Positions 24,283 to 32,405 are shown, counted from the stretch's first letter. The stretch is 40,353 bases of DNA from Arthrobacter hankyongi (GCF_022012395.1 NZ_JAKLTQ010000033.1:1-40353); one strand, 5' to 3'. Notes: generated from the letters alone by a model not told the origin. Numbers and translations are program-made.

Positions 24283-24601
24283 CTTTCACCGGCAGCAGGG
24301 TCCACAGCGCTGGCAACAGTATGGCGGCCGCCAGGATGTAGGAAAAATCCTCCAGCGGGGCCAACCCGATCCGCCAGCCGGAAATATGCCCCTGACTGTA
24401 GCCGAACAGGCCGGCCGCAATCATCAGGTTGTCGAACAGGGCCGTCAGCACGCACAGCACGGCAAAGGCCAGGCCCGCCGCCCGCCACCGCCGGCCGGCG
24501 GCCGCAGCCTCGCCGGTCCGCCGCCGCTGCACGGCTCCCGCGGCCAGCGCCACCGCCGCGGCCACCGCCAGGAAACCCAGGTTGAGCAGCCAATAGGTCA
24601 T
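24263..24601 (-). CDS. crtYf: C50 carotenoid epsilon-cyclase subunit
   Basis: Small membrane protein of 112 aa with three hydrophobic segments, of the heterodimeric lycopene-cyclase-domain type. PLEDFSYILAA (about 82-92) is the conserved P-[LE]-E-[DE]-F motif of these subunits, and LTALFDNLMIAAGLFGY is typical of the CrtYf half. The start ATG 24601 overlaps the crtYe stop by 4 bp, and the end overlaps crtEb. With CrtYe it should cyclise flavuxanthin to decaprenoxanthin. The assignment e versus f follows order and motif; a gamma-type specificity (as in sarcinaxanthin) cannot be excluded. Confidence 0.9.
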   Translation of the reverse strand: MTYWLLNLGFLAVAAAVALAAGAVQRRRTGEAAAAGRRWRAAGLAFAVLCVLTALFDNLMIAAGLFGYSQGHISGWRIGLAPLEDFSYILAAAILLPALWTLLPVKDGRDDD

Positions 24602-24966
24602 CGGTTCCCCGTCCGTGCCGCCGGGGCCCGCGCGGCGGGCGGCACGAAGGAACCGGTCCGGAGCCGGCGGCTGAGCAGCCGGTAGAGGTTCATGGCCAGG
24701 TAGCACAGGAAGGCCAGGAAGAACACTTCCTCCAGCGGCAGTTCCGGGGCCAGCATGATCCCGGTCATGTACTCCGACCGGCCGCGGTGGAAGATCCCCA
24801 GTGCTATCCCGCTCAGGTCCCAGACCAGGAAGAACGCCAGGCCTGCTGCCAGCACGATGCCGGCCCGGACCGGGGCAGCCCGGAAGAACAGCACCAGCCG
24901 CCAGTCCAGCACGGCCATCCCGGCCAAGGACACGGCCAGGCAGCCAAGGTAGACCAGCGGCGTCAC
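24598..24966 (-). CDS. crtYe: C50 carotenoid epsilon-cyclase subunit
   Basis: Partner of CrtYf, 122 aa, three membrane segments. It has WDLSGIALGIFHRG and PELPLEEVFFLAFLCYLAMN, where the PLEE(V/F)F motif is the conserved acidic site of the heterodimeric cyclase. GTG 24966 overlaps the crtI stop (GTGA), matching the GTGA/ATGA joints throughout this operon. The Pro/Ala/Arg-rich C-terminus (last 15 residues) is unusual in composition but beyond the core. Confidence 0.9.
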   Translation of the reverse strand: MTPLVYLGCLAVSLAGMAVLDWRLVLFFRAAPVRAGIVLAAGLAFFLVWDLSGIALGIFHRGRSEYMTGIMLAPELPLEEVFFLAFLCYLAMNLYRLLSRRLRTGSFVPPAARAPAARTGNR

Positions 24967-26600
24967 CGCGCGGCCCCCGCCCCGGGCACGCCGCCGGCCC
25001 GCGCACCGGCAGCCGGCAGCGGCTCCGGCAGCGCCGTCGTCGAGGTGTCCCCGAGCAGCCGCTTGAGCATGATCTCCGCGCTGATCAAACACATGGGCAG
25101 GCCGATGCCGGGAATCGTGCTTCCGCCCGCGTAGTACAGGCCCTCCACTTTGCGGCTCTTGTTGCTGCCGCGCAGGAAGGCACTTTGGCGCAGCACGTGC
25201 GCCGGTCCCAGCACACCGCCGCGCCAGGCGTTGAAATCGGCCGCGAAATCGGCAGGTCCTACCGTCCGGCGCACCCGGATGCGGCCGGCCAGGTCAGGGA
25301 TCCCGGCCCACTGGGCGATCTGCGCGATGACGGTATCGGCCAGCGCCTCGAGACCGCCGTCCCCGCCGCCGGCGACGCCGCCGCGGCCCAGCCCCGGGTC
25401 GGCGGGCAGCGGCACCAGCACAAAGAGGTTCTCGCAGCCGGCGGGGGCCGCGGCCGGATCCGTGGCACTGGGCCGGCAGACGTAGACCGAGGCCGGCTGG
25501 GGCACCGTGGGGGCCTTGCCGAAGATGGCCCCGAAGTTGGCGTCCCAGTCCCGGGTGAACAGCAGGTTGTGGTGCTGCAGCTGGGGCAGCGTGCCGTCGA
25601 CACCGAGCATGATCAGCAGCGCCCCGGGCCCGGGCACCCGCCGGCGCCAGTAGCGTTCCGGGTAGGTCTGCAGCGGCCGGGGCAGCAGCGCGGTTTCGGT
25701 GTGGTGCAGGTCAGCGGCGGAGACCACGGTGCCGGCGGCCAGGATCTGCCCGGTGCCGTCCAAGTCCCGGTAGCTTACCCCGGTGACCCGGTGCCGGCCT
25801 GCGGCCGGCTCGGTGAGAATGCCTTCCACTTCGGCCCCGGTCACGATGCGTGCGCCTTCGGCTTCCGCCAGCGCCCGGACGGCTTCGATCACCCGGGCGA
25901 AGCCGCCCCGGGGGTAAAGCACCCCGTCGTCCAGGTCCAGATGGCTCATCAGGTGGTACATGCTGGGCGTGAGCTTCGGCGCGGAGCCGAGGAACACCGC
26001 CGGATAACCCAGGATCTGCCGCAGCCGCCGGTCCCGGACAAAGCGCGCCGTGAAGGCATCCAGCGGCTGGAGCAGGAGCCGGGCGAGCAGGGGCAGTCCG
26101 CGCAGGACCCTGGGGGCCAGCAGCGGGCGGAATGAGGCGAAGGAGGTGTAGAGGAAATACTCCTTGGCCAGCTCGTAGGTGCTGCGGGCCGAATCCAGGT
26201 AGCTGCCCAGCCGGGCACCGGCCCCCGGTTCCAGCCGCTCGAACAGTTCCTGGTTGAGCCGCCGGTCCCGGCGGATGTCCACCGGTTCCGGCCGGCCCTC
26301 GAAAAACACCCGGTAGCCCGGATCCAGCACCGTCAGGTCCAGCTGCTCGTCCGCCGAGGTGCCCAGGAGCTTGAAGAAGTGGTCGAAGACCTCCGGCATC
26401 AGGTACCAGGACGGCCCGGTATCGAAGCGGAACCCGTCCAGTTCCCAGCTGCCGGCCCTGCCGCCGACCTGCCGCTGCTTCTCCAGCACCGTCACCGCGT
26501 ACCCGGCACGGGCCAGCAGCGCGGCCGAGGCCAGGCCGGCGATGCCCGCGCCGATCACGACGGCCTGTGTCCTGCCGGCCGGACCGGCGCCCGCCGTCAC
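24963..26600 (-). CDS. crtI: Phytoene desaturase
   Basis: FAD-dependent four-step desaturase converting phytoene to lycopene, 545 aa. The dinucleotide fold VVIGAGIAGLASAALLARAG (15-34) is followed by VGGRAGSWELDGFRFDTGPS, and the C-terminal FAD/CrtI signature LYYAGGSTIPGIGLPMCLIS is intact. The start is GTG 26600, overlapping the crtB stop as GTGA; longer open frame upstream is the crtB gene itself in another frame. The C-terminal about 25 residues are Ala/Pro/Gly-rich. Standard CrtI length is about 500-550. Confidence 0.94.
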   Translation of the reverse strand: MTAGAGPAGRTQAVVIGAGIAGLASAALLARAGYAVTVLEKQRQVGGRAGSWELDGFRFDTGPSWYLMPEVFDHFFKLLGTSADEQLDLTVLDPGYRVFFEGRPEPVDIRRDRRLNQELFERLEPGAGARLGSYLDSARSTYELAKEYFLYTSFASFRPLLAPRVLRGLPLLARLLLQPLDAFTARFVRDRRLRQILGYPAVFLGSAPKLTPSMYHLMSHLDLDDGVLYPRGGFARVIEAVRALAEAEGARIVTGAEVEGILTEPAAGRHRVTGVSYRDLDGTGQILAAGTVVSAADLHHTETALLPRPLQTYPERYWRRRVPGPGALLIMLGVDGTLPQLQHHNLLFTRDWDANFGAIFGKAPTVPQPASVYVCRPSATDPAAAPAGCENLFVLVPLPADPGLGRGGVAGGGDGGLEALADTVIAQIAQWAGIPDLAGRIRVRRTVGPADFAADFNAWRGGVLGPAHVLRQSAFLRGSNKSRKVEGLYYAGGSTIPGIGLPMCLISAEIMLKRLLGDTSTTALPEPLPAAGARAGGVPGAGAAR

Positions 26601-27535
26601 CGGGTGCCCTTCTGCAGAAGCAGCTGGGCGATCGGCTGGCGCAGCCGGCCGGGGACGGACGGCCGGGGCTGCTGTCCGTACCATGCTGCCACTGCCAGCC
26701 TGAGCTTCACCGGCCCCGGGACCCGGACCCGGCGCTGGAGCAGTTCGCGGGCCGGGGTCCGGCGCAGCCGGCGGCCCAGCTCGGCGAACAGCGCGTGGAC
26801 GGCGGCGACGGCGGAGCGGCTGCCGGGCGGCAGTTCGCCGATCACGGCCGCGGCAGCGGCCAGGTCGGCATCGATGCCGTCCAGGACTGCGGCCTTCTCC
26901 GCCTCGCCGAAGGCCTGGACCGGCATGCCCGGAAAGTAGCTGCGGCCCAAGGTGCCATAGTCCTCGGCCAGGTCCCGCAGGAAGTTCACTTTCTGGAAGG
27001 CGGCACCGAGGCGGCGGGCACCGGCATCGAGCCGGGCCAGCCGGGCAGCGGGCAGGTCCGCGCCGTCCAGGAAGGCGCGGACGCACATGATGCCGACCAC
27101 CTCGGCCGATCCGTAGACGTACTGCGCAAAACTGTCCGGCGTATGCGCCGCCTGGGTCAGGTCCGCCCGCATGGACGCGAAGAACGGACGGATCAGCTCC
27201 GGGCCGATCCCCACGGTCCGCGCCGTCTGGGCGAACGCATGGACGATCAGGTTCGCGCTGTAGCAGCCGGCGACGGCGGCCAGCGTCTCGCGCTCCAGCC
27301 CGTCCAGGCATCCGCGGGTGGCCTCCGGAGCGTCGCCGCAGCCGGCGCTGGCGCCGTCCACGATTTCGTCGGCGATCCGCACCAGCGCGTAGATGTTCTC
27401 CACATGGCGGCGGACCGGCTTTTCCAGCAGCCGGGTGGCGAGCGTGAATGAGCTCGAATATTTCCTGATCACGAGGGCGCAGGCTTCCTGGGCCACCTCG
27501 CCGTAGAGCCGGGCCTGGGCGTCCGGGCCGGTCAC
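26597..27535 (-). CDS. crtB: Phytoene synthase
   Basis: Condenses two geranylgeranyl diphosphates to phytoene, 312 aa. Both aspartate-rich sites are present: ADEIVD at 55-60 in the first helix bundle and FLRDLAEDYGTLGRSYFP (DLAED at 188-192). SSSFTLATRLL near 27-37 is the opening signature. GTG 27535 overlaps the crtE stop by 4 bp, so the operon is translationally coupled here too. Confidence 0.94.
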   Translation of the reverse strand: MTGPDAQARLYGEVAQEACALVIRKYSSSFTLATRLLEKPVRRHVENIYALVRIADEIVDGASAGCGDAPEATRGCLDGLERETLAAVAGCYSANLIVHAFAQTARTVGIGPELIRPFFASMRADLTQAAHTPDSFAQYVYGSAEVVGIMCVRAFLDGADLPAARLARLDAGARRLGAAFQKVNFLRDLAEDYGTLGRSYFPGMPVQAFGEAEKAAVLDGIDADLAAAAAVIGELPPGSRSAVAAVHALFAELGRRLRRTPARELLQRRVRVPGPVKLRLAVAAWYGQQPRPSVPGRLRQPIAQLLLQKGTR

Positions 27536-28626
27536 CGGGACCGCCGCACTGCCTGCTCCAGCAGGTCCACCAGGTCGGTGCGCAGCCCCGCCGGCAGCCC
27601 GGCGGCGGCCAGCCGGTCCCGGGCCCGGGCCGCGTAAGATTCCGCGAGGTCCTCCACGTAGGCGCGGGCGCCGCAGGATTCGAGCAGGCGCCGGATCAGG
27701 GCTACCTCCCGGGTGCCCGGCGCGCCGGCCAGCAAGGCTCTGATCCGCGGCCATTCCGGACAGTTGGAGGCATACGCCAGCAGCGGGGTGTACTTGGCTT
27801 CGGCCAGGTCTCCCGCCGCCGACTTGCCCGTCACCTGCTCGTCCCCGAAGGTACCGAGCAGGTCATCGACCAACTGGTAGGCCGTGCCCATCAGCCGGCC
27901 GACGCCGCCGAGCAGGTCCGCTGCGGGTTCGCCCGCTCCGGCCAGGAGGGCTCCGGCGCGCAGCGGCAGTTCGAAGGAATACACGGCCGTCTTGAGCAGG
28001 GACATCTGCAGCACATCGCGCAGCGCCGGAGGCGGGGACATCGTCGGAAACTCGATGTCCAGCAGTTCCCCGCCGGCGGAGGCGAAAACGGCCTCGTCCA
28101 GCAGTTCCAGCAGGCGCAGGCGCAGCGGGGCGGGCAACTCGGCGGCCGCCACGAGGCGGAAAGCGCCGGACAGCGCCAGGTCGCCGGCAATGATGGCGGC
28201 GCTCTGCCCGCGGTGCTCCGCTGCCGGCGCGGCCAGGCCCTGGTCCTGTGCGCTGTCCCGGTAAACGCCGGCAATGTTGGGCACACCCCGGCGGCGGAAG
28301 TCGCGGTCGATCACGTCATCGTGGATGACCAAGGCTGTATGGAGCAGTTCGAAAGCCGCCCCGATCCGGGCCGCGGCGGCGGCGTCGTCGGTGCCGCCGA
28401 ACCCCCGGTAGGCTGCCAGCACCAGGGCCGGACGCAGCCGTTTTCCGCCCGCGGTGGACGCCCGCAGCCCGCGCCAGAGCCGGATGTACTCAGGGCTGAT
28501 GGCTGCCGCTTGCGCTTCGGCCCGGTCGAAGTAGTCCCCCAGCTGGGCGTCCACCGCCCCGGTCCGCACCGGGGATTCCGATGCCCCGTCACGTACTACC
28601 TCCGCAGGCCTTGTACCCATGGCCAT
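27532..28626 (-). CDS. crtE: Geranylgeranyl diphosphate synthase
   Basis: Trans-prenyltransferase of 364 aa making C20 GGPP. The first aspartate-rich motif is DDVID (103-107), and the second is reduced to VDDLLG (254-259) rather than DDxxD, as in some actinobacterial synthases. GGKRLRP (60-66) binds the diphosphate. ATG 28626 has no ribosome site; ATG 28620 is an alternative. The 39-bp palindrome ends 5 bp upstream of 28626, so the start lies directly beside the likely operator. It is the first gene of the operon; the MmpL-like gene found after crtE in C. glutamicum is absent. Confidence 0.93.
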   Translation of the reverse strand: MAMGTRPAEVVRDGASESPVRTGAVDAQLGDYFDRAEAQAAAISPEYIRLWRGLRASTAGGKRLRPALVLAAYRGFGGTDDAAAAARIGAAFELLHTALVIHDDVIDRDFRRRGVPNIAGVYRDSAQDQGLAAPAAEHRGQSAAIIAGDLALSGAFRLVAAAELPAPLRLRLLELLDEAVFASAGGELLDIEFPTMSPPPALRDVLQMSLLKTAVYSFELPLRAGALLAGAGEPAADLLGGVGRLMGTAYQLVDDLLGTFGDEQVTGKSAAGDLAEAKYTPLLAYASNCPEWPRIRALLAGAPGTREVALIRRLLESCGARAYVEDLAESYAARARDRLAAAGLPAGLRTDLVDLLEQAVRRSR

Positions 28627-28631
28627 CAGTA

Positions 28632-28670
28632 AACACCAATATCTCTCGAAGTTCGAGAGATATTGGTGTT
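28632..28670. promoter_or_regulatory. Perfect 39-bp palindrome before crtE (probable MarR operator)
   Basis: AACACCAATATCTCTCGAA (28632-28650), one central G, then its exact complement (28652-28670): 19-bp arms. It fills the gap between the marR stop (28678) and the crtE start (28626). Its AT-rich, symmetric core is the shape of a MarR-dimer operator. It could also end marR transcripts, since a T-run follows it on the minus strand. Confidence 0.7.
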
Positions 28671-28677
28671 TTCGAGG

Positions 28678-29178
28678 TCAGGCTGCCCCGCTGCCGCCCT
28701 CCTCGGCCAGGCCCTTGTGCCGGGCCCGCACCATGGCGTCCCGCAGTTCCTGGATGAAGGCCGAAAACATCCTGACCTCTTCCTCGGAATGCTGTTCCAC
28801 GACGGCGAGCAGTTCGTCGACCATCGGAGCAAAAATCTCGAATCCCCGCTCCCGGGCGCTGTCCGTGGCCTCCAACTGGACCTGCCGGCGGTCCGTCTCG
28901 CTGCGCCTGCGGTTCATGTGTCCGGTCCTGCCCAGCCGGTCGATCAGCGCCGTGGTGGCCGCCGAACTCAGCGAAAGCGTCGACCCCAGGACACCGGGAG
29001 TGATCTGGCGCCCCTCCCGGGCCGCATCGAGCACGGCCGTCACGGCATTCAGGTCGGTGCGGTGCAGGCCGTGCCGGTGGCCCATCGCTTCGATGTAGCG
29101 GTCCGTCTCCGTGGTGAAGCTCTGCAGGATCAGCATCAGGTCCCTGCCCGGGTAATCCGCTCCGGGATGTCTCGGCAT
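28678..29178 (-). CDS. MarR-family regulator, probable CrtR-type
   Basis: Winged-helix regulator of 166 aa. A central HTH and wing are visible: ITPGVLGSTLSLSSAATTAL (helix-turn-helix, about 58-78), then LGRTGHMNRRRSETDRRQVQ (beta-wing with the family DRR signature). In C. glutamicum a MarR regulator (CrtR) represses the crt operon and releases DNA on binding GGPP; the same role is inferred here. Unlike that case, this gene points the same way as crtE. ATG 29178 follows a TAGCAT box by 7 nt (29186-29191), consistent with a leaderless mRNA. Confidence 0.9.
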   Translation of the reverse strand: MPRHPGADYPGRDLMLILQSFTTETDRYIEAMGHRHGLHRTDLNAVTAVLDAAREGRQITPGVLGSTLSLSSAATTALIDRLGRTGHMNRRRSETDRRQVQLEATDSARERGFEIFAPMVDELLAVVEQHSEEEVRMFSAFIQELRDAMVRARHKGLAEEGGSGAA

Positions 29179-29185
29179 AATCCCT

Positions 29186-29191
29186 ATGCTA
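29186..29191 (-). promoter_or_regulatory. TAGCAT -10 box, leaderless start of marR
   Basis: TAGCAT lies 7 nt before ATG 29178 on the minus strand; there is no ribosome site between them. Confidence 0.5.
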
Positions 29192-29223
29192 GACCTCGCC
29201 CCGCCGCCCTCCGGCCCGCTGCG

Positions 29224-29628
29224 TCATGAGCCGGGACCGAAAATGAACTCCTCGGCGTGGGCCACCGCCTTCTTGAACGAATCGTTGCGCAGCGCCGTTT
29301 GCCCGGCATCGTCACCGGATTCGACATACTGGGTGTAGCCCGGACGCAGCACCCAGATGCCGCCCGCCGGCGGCAGGTAGAAGACGGCAAAGGAACGGTT
29401 CTTCCCGTCATCCTGCCAGACAGGAACGACGGCGACCGCGGCACCGGTATCGACATTGATCCACTGCGCACGGGGCCGGGGCTGGTCCTCGTCGTAGACG
29501 CTCGGATCCAGGAACGGCGCGGTGCCCTCCCCCCAGCGTTGCTCGAACCGCTCGTGGAAGACGGGAAACAGGTTGTAGTCGTAACGCCGCCAACTGCTGT
29601 TCGCGTTCCCGCTCATGTTGCCGTGCAC
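29224..29628 (-). CDS. Uncharacterised 134-aa protein of the hsp20 operon
   Basis: GTG 29628 has AAAGGAGG with a 6-nt spacer, so translation is well supported (ATG 29616 is the fallback). No signal peptide or membrane segment. The chain is rich in aromatic and charged residues, with YDYNLFPVFHERFEQRWGEG and the central VDTGAAVAVVPVWQDDGKN followed by FAVFYLPPAGGIWVLRPGY. The family is not recognised. It lies 18 bp after the J-domain gene, downstream of hsp20, so it is probably co-transcribed with chaperones and heat-induced. Confidence 0.75.
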   Translation of the reverse strand: MHGNMSGNANSSWRRYDYNLFPVFHERFEQRWGEGTAPFLDPSVYDEDQPRPRAQWINVDTGAAVAVVPVWQDDGKNRSFAVFYLPPAGGIWVLRPGYTQYVESGDDAGQTALRNDSFKKAVAHAEEFIFGPGS

Positions 29629-29646
29629 AGCGGCCCTCCTTTCGAA

Positions 29647-30063
29647 TCAGTCCAGTCCCGGGCCGCGGTGCGGCCACCAGGGGAACTGGCGCCGCAGGAA
29701 GTATTCCAGCAGCGCCTCGACCTCCAGCACCGGGAAGTCCGGTACTCGAGGCCTCCCGGCAGTGCCGCCCTGCTGCGGTGGCCAGTCCAGCAGGAACGGC
29801 TCCTGCAGTTCGCTGCGCAGCGGTGACGGCGCCGTTGCCCGGTCATACTCGGCCCGACGCTCCGGATCACCGAGCACCTCATAGGCTTCCATGACCGCCT
29901 GCAACTGCCGCCGCACTTCCGCAGCCTCCTCGTCCCCGGACCCGGGCTGCAGATCCGGATGCAAGGTACGCAGCAGGCGCCGGTAGGCACTGCGGATCTG
30001 CCCGGGGGTGGCGGTCCGGTCCACCCGCAGGACGGCATACAGATCAGGTAGTCGGCTGTTCAT
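29647..30063 (-). CDS. Short J-domain protein
   Basis: Co-chaperone of 138 aa. The N-terminal J domain (about 6-75) has LPDLYAVLRVDRTATPGQIR, the essential HPD at 35-37, and YEVLGDPERRAEYD closing the domain. Gly/Phe-rich, zinc-finger and C-terminal substrate domains of DnaJ are absent. A 60-residue unique tail ending EYFLRRQFPWWPH follows. It would stimulate the ATPase of a DnaK partner encoded elsewhere. ATG 30063 follows a GGGGGG-rich site; a longer frame to 30210 is unlikely. It lies between hsp20 and the unknown gene. Confidence 0.88.
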   Translation of the reverse strand: MNSRLPDLYAVLRVDRTATPGQIRSAYRRLLRTLHPDLQPGSGDEEAAEVRRQLQAVMEAYEVLGDPERRAEYDRATAPSPLRSELQEPFLLDWPPQQGGTAGRPRVPDFPVLEVEALLEYFLRRQFPWWPHRGPGLD

Positions 30064-30104
30064 CAGGCCCCCCTGCCGCAACGGTCCGCCGGCGCGTACC
30101 GGAT

Positions 30105-30147
30105 GCCGGCTGCCGCCCGGCGCTTCGCCACCCGTACGGCAGCCGGC
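30105..30147 (-). terminator. Hairpin between hsp20 and the J-domain gene
   Basis: GCCGGCTGCCG (30105-30115) pairs with CGGCAGCCGGC (30137-30147), and a GGCG/CGCC inner stem fills the loop. It may be a partial terminator or a processing site that lowers expression of the downstream genes. Confidence 0.45.
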
Positions 30148-30172
30148 ACACCACCGGAATCCGGCACGGCCG

Positions 30173-30595
30173 TCAGGCGTTGATCTCCTGCCGCTGCCCG
30201 CCCGTGGCAATCTCGATCTTGCGCGGCTTTGCCCGCTCGGCGATCGGAATCCGCAGGCTCAGCACGCCGGCGTCGTACACTGCCTTCACATTGGCGGTAT
30301 CCAGCGTGTCACCCAGGATCAACTGGCGGCTGAACGTTCCGGTCGGCCGTTCCGCGGCGACCATCTCCGTTCCTTCGGCCGCCTTGCCCTTCCGCTCCGC
30401 GTGGACGGTGAGCACGTTGCGCTCGATATCCAGGTCGATCGATGCAGGATCGACGCCCGGCAGGTCGAATTCGACGACGAACTCCTCGCCGTCACGCCAG
30501 GCGTCCATCGGCATCGCCGCCGGCCGGGACGGGGTTCCGAAGACCTGCTGGGTCAGCCGGTCGAGCTCCCGGAACGGATCAGTTCGCATCAACAT
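30173..30595 (-). CDS. Small heat-shock protein Hsp20
   Basis: ATP-independent holdase of 140 aa. The alpha-crystallin domain covers about 35-132, with [30 protein letters not shown] and [23 protein letters not shown] (the conserved A-x-x-x-x-G-V-L signature). Short N-terminal arm ([20 protein letters not shown]) and short C-terminus with an IEI-like IxI/V motif that supports oligomerisation. ATG 30595 has GGAGG with a 6-nt spacer. It is the first gene of the unit, divergent from an HspR-like regulator. Confidence 0.94.
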   Translation of the reverse strand: MLMRTDPFRELDRLTQQVFGTPSRPAAMPMDAWRDGEEFVVEFDLPGVDPASIDLDIERNVLTVHAERKGKAAEGTEMVAAERPTGTFSRQLILGDTLDTANVKAVYDAGVLSLRIPIAERAKPRKIEIATGGQRQEINA

Positions 30596-30618
30596 GGTTG
30601 CCTCCTTCAGTCCTCTAA

Positions 30619-30651
30619 CGTCAGCATATCTGCATCTGCTGACGCAGATAT
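30619..30651. promoter_or_regulatory. Two interlocked inverted repeats in the hsp20 / regulator gap
   Basis: CGTCAGCA (30619-30626) and TGCTGACG (30637-30644) form one perfect dyad; ATATCTGC (30626-30633) and GCAGATAT (30644-30651) form a second. Both have 10-bp spacers and they interleave. They abut the TATAAT -10 of hsp20 on its downstream side. Confidence 0.7.
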
Positions 30652-30680
30652 TATAAATCCATGGGGTAAGATTCCTGCAA
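30650..30680 (-). promoter_or_regulatory. Promoter of hsp20: TTGCAG-N19-TATAAT
   Basis: On the minus strand TTGCAG (30675-30680) and a consensus TATAAT (30650-30655) are separated by 19 bp, the extended spacing common in promoters controlled by MerR-family proteins. Confidence 0.55.
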
Positions 30681-30713
30681 GTGGAAATTTTGCCAGCCAG
30701 GAAAGAGGCGACA

Positions 30714-31043
30714 GTGGACTCCAAGGACTCCCCCCGCTCCTCGCGCGGGGTCTACGGCATTTCCGTCGCGGCGGACCTGGTAGGCATGGCGCAGCCGACC
30801 TTGCGGCTCTACGAACGCAAGGGTCTGGTGGAGCCGGAACGGACCAGCGGCGGCACCCGGCGGTACAGCGACGAGGACCTCGAGCGGCTGAGGCGGATCG
30901 GCGAACTGGTCGACGCCGGGGTGAACCTGGCCGGCGTCGACCTGGTCCTGCACCTGGAGGCGGACAATGTCCGGCTCAGGCAGGACCTGGCCGAGGCCAG
31001 ACGGCCGGACCGGGAAGAACACAGGGAGGAAGCGGAGGAATAG
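30714..31043 (+). CDS. MerR-family heat-shock regulator (HspR-like)
   Basis: DNA-binding protein of 109 aa. The HTH (about 15-52) reads [33 protein letters not shown], with key residues LRLYE and RRYS, matching HspR-type MerR proteins that control chaperone genes. A coiled-coil dimer helix follows (about 55-105), ending in acidic residues. There is no C-terminal effector domain, as in HspR. GTG 30714 is preferred for its GAGG upstream; GTG 30681 would add 11 residues. Divergent from hsp20 across the interlocked repeats, so control of hsp20 is a direct inference. Confidence 0.9.
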   Translation: MDSKDSPRSSRGVYGISVAADLVGMAQPTLRLYERKGLVEPERTSGGTRRYSDEDLERLRRIGELVDAGVNLAGVDLVLHLEADNVRLRQDLAEARRPDREEHREEAEE

Positions 31044-31120
31044 GCAGCCTTTGGTTGCCCGCATCAACAAAAGTGTCCCAGCTTACACGCCCGGATGCCG
31101 TTCGTATGAAAAAATGGACT

Positions 31121-32374
31121 ATGCGTCCTATGCAGCACTCCAGCAAACTCCAGAACGTCCGGTATGAACTGCGCGGCCCCATCCTGCAGGCAGCCAAGAA
31201 AATGGAGGCCGCCGGCCACCGCATCCTGCGGATGAACCTCGGGGACCCCGCACCCTTCGGGCTGGAGGCGCCGGAATCCATCGTGGTGGATATGATCCAC
31301 CACCTGCGCGAGGCGCAGGGCTACAGCGATTCCAAGGGCATCTTCTCCGCCCGGACCGCGATTTCCCAGTACTACCAGACCCGCGGGCTGATGCAGATCG
31401 GCGTGGAGGACATCTTCGTCGGCAACGGCGTCAGCGAGCTGATCTCGATGACACTGCAGGCCTTCCTGGAAAACGGGGACGAGGTGCTGATCCCGGCCCC
31501 GGACTACCCACTGTGGACTGCCTCGGTCACGCTCTCCGGCGGCCGGGCCGTGCACTACCTGTGCGATGAAGCCAACCACTGGTGGCCGGACATGGCGGAT
31601 GTGGCGGCCAAGATCACCGGCCGCACCCGCGCCATCGTGCTCATCAACCCGAACAACCCCACCGGCGCCGTCTACCCCCGGCACATCCTGGAACAGTTCG
31701 CCGACCTGGCCCGCGAGCATGACCTCGTGCTGTTTTCGGACGAGATCTACGAAAAGATCCTCTACGAGGATGCCGTGCACATCCACACCGCGGCCGTCGC
31801 CGACGACATCCCGGTGCTGACCTTCAGCGGCCTGTCCAAGGCTTACCGGATGCCCGGCTACCGGGCCGGCTGGGTGGCCGTCAGCGGGCCGCGGGCCGCC
31901 ACCGCAGCCTACCGCGAATCCCTGGAGCTGCTCGCCTCGCTCCGGTTGTGCGCCAACGTGCCGGCCCAGCACGCCATCCAGACCTCGCTCGGCGGCTACC
32001 AGAGCATCGGGGACCTGGTGAAGCCGGGCGGCCGGCTGCGCGAGCAGCGCGACCTGGCCTGCCGGCTGCTCAACGAGATCCCCGGCGTCAGCTGCGTCCC
32101 GGCGGCCGGTGCCATGTATCTTTTCCCGCGGCTGGACCCCGAGGTGTATCCCTTCACCGACGACGAGAAGTTCGTCCTGGACCTGCTTGAGGACCAGAAG
32201 ATCCTCGTCTCCCACGGCACCGCTTTCCACTGGCCGACGCCGGACCACTTCCGCTTCGTCATCCTGCCCTCCACCGACGACATCGAGGAGGCGGTGCGCC
32301 GGGTAGCCGCGTTCCTGGCGGTCTACCGCAGGAAGGCCGCGGCCCAAACACCGGTCGAAGCTGCCGCCGGCTGA
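31121..32374 (+). CDS. AlaA-type PLP-dependent aminotransferase
   Basis: Fold-type I aminotransferase of about 417 aa, closest to alanine-synthesising AlaA. Blocks: LQNVRYELRGPILQAAKKME, NLGDPAPFGLEAP, NPNNPTGAVYP (substrate/PLP), DEIYEKILYED, and FSGLSKAYRMPGYRAGW with the Schiff-base Lys240 (numbered from 31121). All expected residues are present. Start is uncertain: in-frame ATGs at 31106, 31121 and 31130 are all possible and none has a good ribosome site; MRPMQHSSKLQNV matches homologues best. It lies 77 bp after the hspR-like gene and may be read through from it. Makes alanine from pyruvate and glutamate. Confidence 0.94.
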   Translation: MRPMQHSSKLQNVRYELRGPILQAAKKMEAAGHRILRMNLGDPAPFGLEAPESIVVDMIHHLREAQGYSDSKGIFSARTAISQYYQTRGLMQIGVEDIFVGNGVSELISMTLQAFLENGDEVLIPAPDYPLWTASVTLSGGRAVHYLCDEANHWWPDMADVAAKITGRTRAIVLINPNNPTGAVYPRHILEQFADLAREHDLVLFSDEIYEKILYEDAVHIHTAAVADDIPVLTFSGLSKAYRMPGYRAGWVAVSGPRAATAAYRESLELLASLRLCANVPAQHAIQTSLGGYQSIGDLVKPGGRLREQRDLACRLLNEIPGVSCVPAAGAMYLFPRLDPEVYPFTDDEKFVLDLLEDQKILVSHGTAFHWPTPDHFRFVILPSTDDIEEAVRRVAAFLAVYRRKAAAQTPVEAAAG

Positions 32375-32405
32375 GTCCCGGCCCTCGGGCACGGCGCACT
32401 TTCAC

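Noticed and set aside
30596-30713. A classical HAIR operator for HspR
   Set aside because: CTTGAG-N7-CTCAAG or a near match was not found in the gap; the dyads present have other sequences.
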